7,019 nucleotides of DNA from Kiritimatiellales bacterium (GTDB lineage Bacteria; Verrucomicrobiota; Kiritimatiellia; Kiritimatiellales; Pontiellaceae), in contig JAUUYK010000050.1 of the NCBI GenBank assembly GCA_030588285.1, positions 1-7,019 on the forward strand. Direction: 5' to 3'. The notes beneath the pieces were generated by a model. It did no database searches. It saw only the letters and a program-made list of their open reading frames with translations, and was not told the origin of the DNA. Shown in pieces: positions 1-5,422 of this stretch. Every line of letters begins with the position of its first letter. The stretch's first letter is position 1. The position numbers and the translations under genes are program-made.

Positions 1-126
1 GAATCGGCGCATAACTTATTCCAACTCGGTTTGGTCAATATTATCTCCGACAATGAATGGTTCAAAGATTTTCCAAGCGACCTTGCTAAAGGCATGGTTA
101 TTGTCAACTGGACCTTTGGCGACTAA
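1..126 (+). CDS. C-terminal end of an unrecognised protein (5' truncated)
   Basis: An open frame runs in from the left edge and stops at TAA (124-126), giving 41 residues that end in NWTFGD. The tail is mixed polar and hydrophobic, with several aromatic residues (two Trp, four Phe), and has no obvious transmembrane segment or known motif. I do not recognise the family. That it is coding is inferred from the open frame from base 1 and from the terminator-like hairpin that starts 24 bases after the stop, as expected at the end of a gene. No function is proposed. Confidence 0.6.
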   Translation, partial: ESAHNLFQLGLVNIISDNEWFKDFPSDLAKGMVIVNWTFGD

Positions 127-149
127 TTTGATTTAGAACCAAAAAGAGA

Positions 150-183
150 GAAAGCCCATGAAGTTTTTACCTCATGGGTTTTC
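150..183 (+). terminator. Hairpin terminator after the first partial gene
   Basis: The 14-base arm at 150-163 pairs with 170-183 around a 6-base loop (164-169). There is one G-T wobble and one A-C mismatch. T-rich sequence follows on the plus strand, and an A-rich stretch (141-153) precedes the hairpin, so it could also stop transcription on the minus strand. It separates the partial upstream gene from the channel gene. Confidence 0.7.
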
Positions 184-189
184 TACGTT

Positions 190-201
190 TTAACCGGTTA
201 A
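190..201. repeat. 12-bp perfect palindrome upstream of the channel gene
   Basis: TTAACCGGTTAA reads the same on both strands. It lies between the upstream terminator and the ribosome binding site of the MscS-family gene, so it sits in the only space available for that gene's promoter. A regulator site is possible, but a palindrome this short may be chance. Confidence 0.35.
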
Positions 202-222
202 TAGTTTCGCTGATTGCGGTGC

Positions 223-229
223 AGGGAGG
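223..229 (+). promoter_or_regulatory. Shine-Dalgarno site that sets the channel gene start
   Basis: AGGGAGG lies 8 bases before the ATG at 238. The longer open frame from TTG at 214 would place this site inside the coding region and would add eight residues in front of a typical signal peptide, so 238 is the preferred start. Confidence 0.8.
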
Positions 230-237
230 TTTTTTAT

Positions 238-1800
238 ATGAAATATCGAATTCTATTCGCATTTTTATTTGGCTACTCGTGTGCCTATGTTCAGGCGCAG
301 GAATCTCCTGCAACCAATGAGACGGCTGTGGTTATGTTTCATGGGGAGGAACTATTTTTGGTTTCAAAGATATCCTCTGTATCGGCGAGCACTCGTGCGG
401 AAACGTTGCTTCGTCGGTTTAAACGACAGGCAAAATCGCCGTTAGTCAGCACGGAAAAATTTACGATTCATCAGGATGAATATTTGATGGTTAGTGTGCT
501 TATGTCCGGCTCAGAAATTCTCTGTGCAGTTTGGGAAGCAGATGCTGAATATTATGGTATTCCTCGCGAACAACTTGCCGAACAGTGGCTCGAAAAACTT
601 AAAGAAGTGATCGAGCAATACCGGAAAGACTACACGATAGACTCCATTTTGAAAGACTCTACTTTTGCGGTGGTTGCCACTCTTATTTTTCTTATCATTT
701 GGTTTGTTCTACGCAAGCTCTGCAAAAAAGAGACTGCGCTTATCGATTCGAAGTTTGCTGGCCAGAAAATGTTTAAGTTTCTCGATGGCGACAGCATCGT
801 CACGATTAATGGAAACGTGGTTAAATTCATTCGCATGGTGGTCATGCTGTGCATCTTCCTTTTTTATCTTAACCTTGTCCTTAGTTTTTTTCCGTGGACG
901 TTTAATTTATCAGCCCAACTGTTTCATCTGATCAGCACTCCGGTTATTAACTTCGGGCATGCTTTTGTGGAACACCTTCCCAATCTTTTTTCCCTGCTGG
1001 TGATCGGCTTTATTGTTCATTTAATTCTTCGTGCTCTCCAGAATATATTTACTCAGGTTAGCGAAGGGAAAGTCCGAATTAAGGGGTTTTATCAAGATTG
1101 GGCCGAACCCACATTCCGATTGGTTCGCATTGTTATAATCGTTTTCGCAGCGGTTATTGCTTTCCCGTATATCCCGGGCTCCAGCTCTCCGGCCTTCAAG
1201 GGGATTTCCATTTTTATGGGGGTGCTCTTCTCGCTCGGGTCGACTTCGGCTATTGGAAATATTGTGGCGGGTCTGGTGCTGACCTATATGCGGCCTTTTG
1301 TTTCCGAAGACTTCGTGGAAATCAGCGGAATGCGGGGCATCGTAATGTCGCGCGGCACCTTTTCTACCCTTTTGAAAACGCCGACCAACGAAATTATCTC
1401 CATCCCCAATGCCTCGGTTTCAACCAATCATATTATTAACTTTAGCCGGATGGCGGCGAAAGGGGGGGTGAATATGGGCGCCACGGTTACCATCGGGTAC
1501 GATGTGCCCTGGCGGACGGTTCATGAGCTATTAATTGCGGCGGCCGCTGGGGTGGACAATGTGCTTGAAACTCCCGCTCCAAAAGTATTGCAGCTGGGGC
1601 TGGACGACTTTTATGTGCAGTATAAATTGATTGTTACCACGCAACATCCCGAGCGTCGGGTAAGTATTCGCTCTCATTTGCATCAAAATATTCAAGATCA
1701 GTTTACCCAGGCCAATATCGAAATCCTCTCGCCACACTATCGTGCAAATCGTAGCGGCGAAGAGACCACCATTCCGGACCTTGGAGCAATGGAATTATAG
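238..1800 (+). CDS. MscS-family mechanosensitive ion channel with exported N-terminal domain
   Basis: A 520-residue protein predicted to form a stretch-gated channel in the inner membrane that releases solutes on osmotic downshock. Residues 1-20 look like a signal peptide (likely cut after VQA). A soluble, presumably periplasmic region of about 120 residues follows. I see hydrophobic segments near 142-158, 198-220, 248-266, 295-312 and the pore helix 322-350. The MscS core is clear: GNIVAGLVLTYMRPF at 340-354, then the beta domain with SIPNASVSTNHIINFSR at 388-404, and the C-terminal alpha/beta vestibule domain. Aligned by eye to E. coli MscS, the pore-seal leucines 105 and 109 correspond to V329 and L333, N117 to N341 and G121 to G345. 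The kink glycine G113 corresponds to S337. It is larger than E. coli MscS (286 residues) and has two extra membrane segments. A small envelope protein gene follows 66 bases downstream, probably in the same transcript. Family assignment is firm; exact gating and ion preference are not known. Confidence 0.93.
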   Translation: MKYRILFAFLFGYSCAYVQAQESPATNETAVVMFHGEELFLVSKISSVSASTRAETLLRRFKRQAKSPLVSTEKFTIHQDEYLMVSVLMSGSEILCAVWEADAEYYGIPREQLAEQWLEKLKEVIEQYRKDYTIDSILKDSTFAVVATLIFLIIWFVLRKLCKKETALIDSKFAGQKMFKFLDGDSIVTINGNVVKFIRMVVMLCIFLFYLNLVLSFFPWTFNLSAQLFHLISTPVINFGHAFVEHLPNLFSLLVIGFIVHLILRALQNIFTQVSEGKVRIKGFYQDWAEPTFRLVRIVIIVFAAVIAFPYIPGSSSPAFKGISIFMGVLFSLGSTSAIGNIVAGLVLTYMRPFVSEDFVEISGMRGIVMSRGTFSTLLKTPTNEIISIPNASVSTNHIINFSRMAAKGGVNMGATVTIGYDVPWRTVHELLIAAAAGVDNVLETPAPKVLQLGLDDFYVQYKLIVTTQHPERRVSIRSHLHQNIQDQFTQANIEILSPHYRANRSGEETTIPDLGAMEL

Positions 1801-1820
1801 GTGCAAAATATTTTTAACCA

Positions 1821-1845
1821 GAGCCTTTGTATCGTTTGAAGGCTT
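1821..1845 (+). other. Weak hairpin between channel gene and downstream gene
   Basis: Bases 1821-1828 pair with 1838-1845 (six Watson-Crick pairs, with G-T wobbles at both ends) around a 9-base loop. What follows is ATTTAAC, not a clean T-run, so this is at best a leaky terminator or an RNA processing/stability element. It would lower expression of the downstream gene relative to the channel gene, or change it independently. Confidence 0.3.
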
Positions 1846-1866
1846 ATTTAACAAAGGAGAGTAAAA

Positions 1867-2577
1867 ATGAAAAAAGGTCTAATTGTTGGCGTCGCATTAG
1901 CAGCATGTCTTGCCGGGAGTCATGCGCAGGAACTCACTGCCGAGCAAACAAATAAATTGAAGGAAGTTGGTATTGGCCTTTCTCAGCAAGCAACCGTGTT
2001 TGAAGGGTTGATGAAGAACAAATTGACGGAATTGGCGTTGGAACTCCGGCGAGAAGAACGCTTTGATTCTGAGGCCTCTGCCACAGAAGCTTCGGACAAC
2101 GTAAATTCCATCCTGACGGATTTGGGCAGCCTGTATGGCGAGTACATTAAGAAAAAAGTGGAATTTGTACTCAAAGCGAAGAATGTTTTGTCGGTCGAAC
2201 AAAAAGTATTTTTGCTGTCGCAACTCACGCCGAACGATGCCGTACCCTACAAAACCATTGAATATCTCCAACCGGATATTTTCGACCTCCCGCTTAATCT
2301 GTCCGTTAAACAGGAGAAGGCGATCGTTGTCTTGGAATCCGTATTGCTGATTAAAGAAAACGAACTCGAACGCGATGTGGAACTGACGTTGCTGGATCTT
2401 CGGGCCGAACTATTTTCAGGTGAATGTAAGCCCGAAACAGTGGACCCTTTAATTATGAAACTGGCCGACCTTGCGGCTCGGTCGATAACGAATCGGATTA
2501 GCTTTTTCATTAACGCTAAAGATGTGCTGACGCTCGATCAAAAGCGCTTACTCAGCCATATGATTGGACTGAACTAA
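1867..2577 (+). CDS. Secreted helical protein with duplicated CpxP/Spy/ZraP-like domain
   Basis: A 236-residue exported protein. Residues 1-20 are a signal peptide (MKK, hydrophobic core, SHA before QE). The mature part reads as almost entirely helical and charged. Four L-[ST]-x-x-Q motifs are visible: 23-27, 108-112, 145-149 and 221-225. CpxP and Spy carry two LTxxQ motifs per chain, and here the pattern occurs twice: repeat one is about 23-120 and repeat two about 145-234. The repeat tails align without gaps (83-120 with 197-234; both contain F-x3-A-K-[ND]-V-L-[ST]-x2-Q-K). Family members are periplasmic chaperones or metal/stress sensors that shield unfolded proteins or tune two-component systems; the precise role here is inference. 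The start has a strong AAGGAGA site. It follows the MscS-family gene by 66 bases and ends at a strong terminator. There is no His- or Cys-rich metal-binding stretch (one Cys in the mature part, at 187), so a ZraP-like zinc role is less likely than a chaperone role. Confidence 0.75.
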   Translation: MKKGLIVGVALAACLAGSHAQELTAEQTNKLKEVGIGLSQQATVFEGLMKNKLTELALELRREERFDSEASATEASDNVNSILTDLGSLYGEYIKKKVEFVLKAKNVLSVEQKVFLLSQLTPNDAVPYKTIEYLQPDIFDLPLNLSVKQEKAIVVLESVLLIKENELERDVELTLLDLRAELFSGECKPETVDPLIMKLADLAARSITNRISFFINAKDVLTLDQKRLLSHMIGLN

Positions 2578-2596
2578 TCGAATAAACAGGAGCAGT

Positions 2597-2628
2597 AAAA
2601 AAGGCGGAGAATTTTCTCCGCCTTTTTT
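2597..2628 (+). terminator. Strong rho-independent terminator of the channel/chaperone unit
   Basis: A perfect 14-bp stem (2597-2610 with 2615-2628) with a GGCGGAGA core, a 4-base ATTT loop and a T6 run. The A6 run on the left arm makes it look usable in both directions. It lies 20 bases after the stop of the Spy-like gene and isolates it from serS. Confidence 0.92.
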
Positions 2629-2631
2629 AGG

Positions 2632-2661
2632 TTCCAAACCATCGAAGATTAAGCGAATAAT
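2632..2661 (+). promoter_or_regulatory. Weak candidate promoter for serS
   Basis: serS needs its own promoter, because a strong terminator ends at 2628. The best -10-like hexamer in the gap is AATAAT (2656-2661, five of six matches to TATAAT). The -35-like TTCCAA (2632-2637) is poor, with 18 bases between them. I see no T-box leader: the gap is only 64 bases. Confidence 0.25.
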
Positions 2662-2680
2662 ACGCCCTCTTTTTTAACCC

Positions 2681-2686
2681 GAGGTG
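2681..2686 (+). promoter_or_regulatory. Shine-Dalgarno site that sets the serS start
   Basis: GAGGTG sits 6 bases before ATG at 2693. A GTG at 2684, in frame three codons upstream, overlaps this site and has no ribosome binding site of its own. The ATG also gives the usual SerS N-terminus, MLDIRFIREN. Confidence 0.8.
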
Positions 2687-2692
2687 AAAGTT

Positions 2693-3961
2693 ATGCTGGA
2701 TATCCGTTTTATTCGTGAAAATGCCGAGGCCGTTAACGCGGCCATGAACAACCGTAATGCCGACGTGGATGTGGATGCCCTGTTGCGACTCGACGATCAA
2801 CGCCGAGCAATTGTTTCCGAATCGGAAGCACTGAAAGCCGAACGAAATAAAATTTCAAAGAGCATCGGCCTCATGATTAAGGAGGGAAAAGATCCCGAAA
2901 CGGTCAAAGCGCAAGTGCGCGGAATGGGCGATCAGATTTCGGGCTTCGATGAAGAACTCCGCACGGTCGAAACCACGTTGCGAGAAACCCTGCTTTACAT
3001 CCCGAATATGCCCGCCGACACCACGCCCGTCGGCAAAGATGAAAACGACAACCCCGTGATCCGTTCTTGGGGCGAAAAAGTAGAATTAGATTTTGAGCCC
3101 GTTCCGCATTGGGAACTCGGAAAAGAACTGGGTCTATTTGATTTGGAACGCGGCGCCAAAATATCCGGCTCTGGGTTTCCACTCTTCACCGGGCGCGGCG
3201 CAAAACTCGAACGCGGCCTCATTCAATTCATGCTCGATTTACACACCGAAGAGCATGGCTATGTCGAACTTTCCACCCCGCTTATGTGCAACGAAGCAAC
3301 CATGACCGGCACCGGACAACTTCCGAAATTTGCTGAAGACATGTACACCGTTCCGTTGGATGACCTCTATTTAATTCCCACGGCAGAAGTTCCGGTAACC
3401 AACATGTACAGCAACGAAATTCTTAGCCAGGAACTGCCGATCTGCCATACCGCCTACACTCCCTGTTTTCGCCGGGAAGCCGGATCGGCCGGGAAAGATA
3501 CCCGAGGGCTTCAGCGCCTTCACCAATTCGATAAAGTGGAAATGGTGAAGTTTACCACCCCCGAATCCTCCGAAGCAGAGCACGAAAAGTTGACGCTCGA
3601 TGCCGAAAAAGTGCTGCAGAAACTTGGACTGCACTATCGGGTAATTGAACTCTGCACCGGCGACCTCGGATTCAGCGCGGCCAAATGCTACGACATTGAA
3701 CTGTGGGCTCCCGCGCAGAAGAAGTGGCTGGAAGTTTCTTCCTGTAGCAACTTTAAGGACTATCAGGCCCGCCGGGCAAATATTCGCTATCGCAATGACG
3801 ATGGAAAAACCACCTTCATTCACACGATTAATGGGTCCGGCGTTGCACTGCCCCGCCTTGTGATTGCGATCATGGAAAACTATCAGAACGCCGATGGGTC
3901 GATTGATCTGCCCGAAGCCATTCAACCTTATATGGGTGGCCTCAAGCGGTTAGAAAAATAG
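2693..3961 (+). CDS. serS: Seryl-tRNA synthetase
   Basis: A 422-residue class II aminoacyl-tRNA synthetase, the usual length. It charges tRNA-Ser (and tRNA-Sec where present) with serine using ATP, in the cytoplasm, as a homodimer. Residues 1-100 form the N-terminal arm, starting MLDIRFIREN and continuing into a charged antiparallel coiled coil (about 30-100) that contacts the long variable arm of tRNA-Ser. The catalytic core holds motif 1 in the region 175-200, TGTGQLPKF at 205-213, the serine/ATP pocket stretch TAEVP at 230-234, motif 2 starting FRREAGSAGKDTRGLQR (259-275), and motif 3 as NGSGVALPRLVIAIMENYQ (380-398) with its arginine at 388. All key elements are present, so the enzyme should be active. 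It stands alone between two terminators and is convergent with the cupin gene. Confidence 0.98.
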   Translation: MLDIRFIRENAEAVNAAMNNRNADVDVDALLRLDDQRRAIVSESEALKAERNKISKSIGLMIKEGKDPETVKAQVRGMGDQISGFDEELRTVETTLRETLLYIPNMPADTTPVGKDENDNPVIRSWGEKVELDFEPVPHWELGKELGLFDLERGAKISGSGFPLFTGRGAKLERGLIQFMLDLHTEEHGYVELSTPLMCNEATMTGTGQLPKFAEDMYTVPLDDLYLIPTAEVPVTNMYSNEILSQELPICHTAYTPCFRREAGSAGKDTRGLQRLHQFDKVEMVKFTTPESSEAEHEKLTLDAEKVLQKLGLHYRVIELCTGDLGFSAAKCYDIELWAPAQKKWLEVSSCSNFKDYQARRANIRYRNDDGKTTFIHTINGSGVALPRLVIAIMENYQNADGSIDLPEAIQPYMGGLKRLEK

Positions 3962-3966
3962 TCCTG

Positions 3967-3990
3967 CGACAGGCGCATGAAAATGCGTCG
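3967..3990 (+). other. Small GAAA-loop hairpin after serS
   Basis: CGCAT (3974-3978) pairs with ATGCG (3983-3987) around a GAAA tetraloop. A further CGA/TCG pairing (3967-3969 with 3988-3990) is possible across a bulge. It lies in the short serS 3' untranslated region just before the terminator and may stabilise the transcript end, but it could also be chance. Confidence 0.3.
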
Positions 3991-4004
3991 GGGTATGGTT
4001 TTGT

Positions 4005-4037
4005 CGCCGAATGGGTTTTAACCCCTTCGGCGTTTTT
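4005..4037 (+). terminator. Rho-independent terminator of serS
   Basis: The arm 4005-4015 pairs with 4022-4032 (one mismatch) around a TTTTAA loop, followed by T5. The hairpin ends only a few bases from the stop of the convergent cupin gene. In the minus direction it is followed by ACAAAACC rather than a T-run, so it should work mainly for serS. Confidence 0.85.
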
Positions 4038-4041
4038 CATT

Positions 4042-4383
4042 TTATGACGTGGGGACGTTCTTCACGCGTTCAATGGTGTCGGACTTGCTTAGCGTCAGGC
4101 GCACAATGCAGTCGGATTTAGCACGTAGATCATGCGGCACACTGCTGGGGAGGCTGAGCATATCGCCTTTCACCAAATGGAGGACTTCGCCCTTCACACC
4201 AAAGTCCAGCTCGCCTTCAATCAGGGAAACGGTGATGGGGAAGGGGGTCTGATGTTCCTTCATAATCTGATCTTGTTTGAAAACGATACGAACCTCTTTG
4301 GTCGCCGCGGTTTGATACAAAACGCTGATGGATGGGCCGGTTTCTTTATAGATTAAATCTTTATAAATATTTGCAGATTCCAT
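4042..4383 (-). CDS. Small single-domain cupin protein
   Basis: A 113-residue single-domain cupin, a compact beta-barrel presumably in the cytoplasm, since there is no signal peptide. Cupin motif 1 is recognisable around 42-62 (EHQTPFPITVSLIEGELDFG) and motif 2 around 73-88 (G73, P79, H84). The second motif 1 histidine of the usual H-x-H pair is a threonine (H44-Q-T46), leaving at most H44 and H84 as metal ligands. It may therefore bind metal weakly or serve as a ligand-binding rather than catalytic cupin. The start is supported by CGGAG (4391-4395 on the plus strand), 7 bases upstream. It lies 97 bases downstream of the acyltransferase gene with its own candidate promoter and operator, so it is probably regulated on its own. 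The substrate cannot be told from sequence. Confidence 0.85.
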   Translation of the reverse strand: MESANIYKDLIYKETGPSISVLYQTAATKEVRIVFKQDQIMKEHQTPFPITVSLIEGELDFGVKGEVLHLVKGDMLSLPSSVPHDLRAKSDCIVRLTLSKSDTIERVKNVPTS

Positions 4384-4419
4384 GAGGTTACTCCGTAACA
4401 GGGTTTCTTTTTCGGTGCT

Positions 4420-4435
4420 ATGAACACGCGTTCAT
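4420..4435. promoter_or_regulatory. Inverted repeat, candidate operator for the cupin gene
   Basis: ATGAAC and GTTCAT flank four bases, giving a 16-bp dyad. On the minus strand it begins within the last bases of the candidate -10 box and covers the expected transcription start. Its size and TGAAC-N4-GTTCA form are like sites bound by dimeric helix-turn-helix repressors such as TetR-family proteins, but no regulator gene is visible here. As RNA it could instead form a 6-bp hairpin with an ACGC loop (plus-strand sequence). Confidence 0.4.
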
Positions 4436-4462
4436 TTAAAGCAGTTGGCAACGCAGTGCCAA
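4434..4462 (-). promoter_or_regulatory. Candidate sigma-70-type promoter for the cupin gene
   Basis: On the minus strand, TTGGCA (4462-4457; five of six to TTGACA) is followed after exactly 17 bases by TTAAAT (4439-4434; four of six to TATAAT). The start codon lies about 50 bases further on, leaving room for a short leader with the CGGAG ribosome site. Confidence 0.45.
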
Positions 4463-4463
4463 C
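4444..4463. repeat. 7-bp inverted repeat overlapping the -35 box
   Basis: GTTGGCA (4444-4450) and TGCCAAC (4457-4463) form a perfect 7-bp dyad around ACGCAG. As RNA it is a hairpin 18 bases after the acyltransferase stop, but no T-run follows on either strand, so it is a poor terminator. It overlaps the candidate -35 box and could also be a protein site. Confidence 0.45.
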
Positions 4464-4480
4464 GGTGAATCTGAATGGGT

Positions 4481-5380
4481 TTAAATTGGGTCGAGCACCC
4501 AGCGCTTATTATACCAGAAATATTGCTCCGGAGTTTTGGCAATCTCGTCATTAAACAACGTCATCATTTGCTGCATAATTCGTTTCCAATCGTCCGATTT
4601 TTCAACCTCGGGGTCGGGGTAAATGGGGTCAAAAATAGTGACGTCATGCTTCGTCCAACCCACCCGCCGAACGACCGCTGGATAGATCGGGCATTTGCAC
4701 TGTCGGGCAAAGAGCGCCACGCCCGCGCCAAGGTTGGCTTCCCCGTTGAGAAATTGAATGGGCAGGGCCTCGGTCTGGTTGCGTACATCGGGGAGAATCG
4801 CCAGCACTTTTCCTGCGCGGATGCGGCGGATTACCCCCTTCAAAATCTTGGAATCGTTTAGGATCACCTCCATATTAAAGGCGTTGCGCGCCTTATTGAG
4901 ATACGCATCCGTCAGCGGATTTTTCTGCCGCCGCGCAATGGAAAAGATCGGCAGCCCCATCAAATCCGCCGTAACCCCAGCCATATCCCAATTCCCCATA
5001 TGGATCGTTGCAAAAATATACCCGTTCGCCTCCTTTTCCAGCGCTTCAATCAGCCGAGGCGCCTCCTTCGCAAGCGGTTGTTTTTTCACATCTGCAATCG
5101 TGAGTTTGGAAAAGCGGATCATTTCAACGGCATTAAAGCAAAGGTTGCGCCACGAAATCCAGGCCATCTGTTTGATTTTCTTTTCAGAAAAGCGATCGCC
5201 ATACACCTCGTGTAATCGTCGATACGCCTCCTGTTTTCGGAATCCTCCGCCGATGTGGTGCATGCCCGCCGCAACCAACCAACCGAGCGCAAGTGCCACC
5301 CGTAGCGGCAACGTCCGGAGAAGTCCGCCCGCAGAAACTAGCAGCAGGTATTCAAAAATATGTTTAGGTCTATTTTTCAT
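4481..5380 (-). CDS. LpxL/HtrB-family lipid A (lysophospholipid) acyltransferase
   Basis: A 299-residue inner-membrane enzyme of the LpxL/LpxM/HtrB family. Members transfer a fatty acyl chain from acyl-ACP to the acyl groups of the lipid A precursor, finishing lipopolysaccharide before export; some relatives acylate other lipids. A hydrophobic N-terminal segment (about 10-42) anchors it. The catalytic H-x4-D motif is HMGNWD (H127, D132). The family block DVRNQTEALPIQFLNGEANLG lies at 198-218, followed by an A-x-C-P-x-x-P-type strand (ARQCKCPIYPAVVRR, 225-239), and the tail PEQYFWYNKRW (284-294) is typical. Length is normal. It follows dnaE by 42 bases on the same strand and probably shares its transcript. 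No Shine-Dalgarno sequence is evident; the leader before ATG is A-rich. Whether it adds laurate, myristate or another chain, and its place in the order of acylation, cannot be told. Confidence 0.92.
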   Translation of the reverse strand: MKNRPKHIFEYLLLVSAGGLLRTLPLRVALALGWLVAAGMHHIGGGFRKQEAYRRLHEVYGDRFSEKKIKQMAWISWRNLCFNAVEMIRFSKLTIADVKKQPLAKEAPRLIEALEKEANGYIFATIHMGNWDMAGVTADLMGLPIFSIARRQKNPLTDAYLNKARNAFNMEVILNDSKILKGVIRRIRAGKVLAILPDVRNQTEALPIQFLNGEANLGAGVALFARQCKCPIYPAVVRRVGWTKHDVTIFDPIYPDPEVEKSDDWKRIMQQMMTLFNDEIAKTPEQYFWYNKRWVLDPI

Positions 5381-5422
5381 AGTTTCATTTTTTAACTAGG
5401 TAAGGATGGTTTAAGTGTCCGT

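Noticed and set aside
214..237. TTG start adding eight residues to the channel protein
   Set aside because: It would put charged residues before the signal peptide and would place the AGGGAGG ribosome site inside the gene.
2629..2692. Possible T-box or other riboswitch upstream of serS
   Set aside because: The 64-base gap is far too short for a T-box, and no specifier stem or antiterminator sequence is visible.
3371..3925. A 184-codon open frame on the minus strand inside serS
   Set aside because: It lies wholly antisense to a firmly identified serS, has no recognisable domain, and is Gly/Phe/Val-rich in the way expected from the complement of the real frame.
4444..4463. Terminator after the acyltransferase gene
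   Set aside because: The stem is only 7 bp and no T-run follows on the minus strand, so it fits a promoter-overlapping dyad better.
4758..5399. A 213-codon open frame on the plus strand across the acyltransferase gene
   Set aside because: It is antisense to a clear LpxL/HtrB gene, its translation is Ser/Arg-rich and low in complexity, and it has no known motif.
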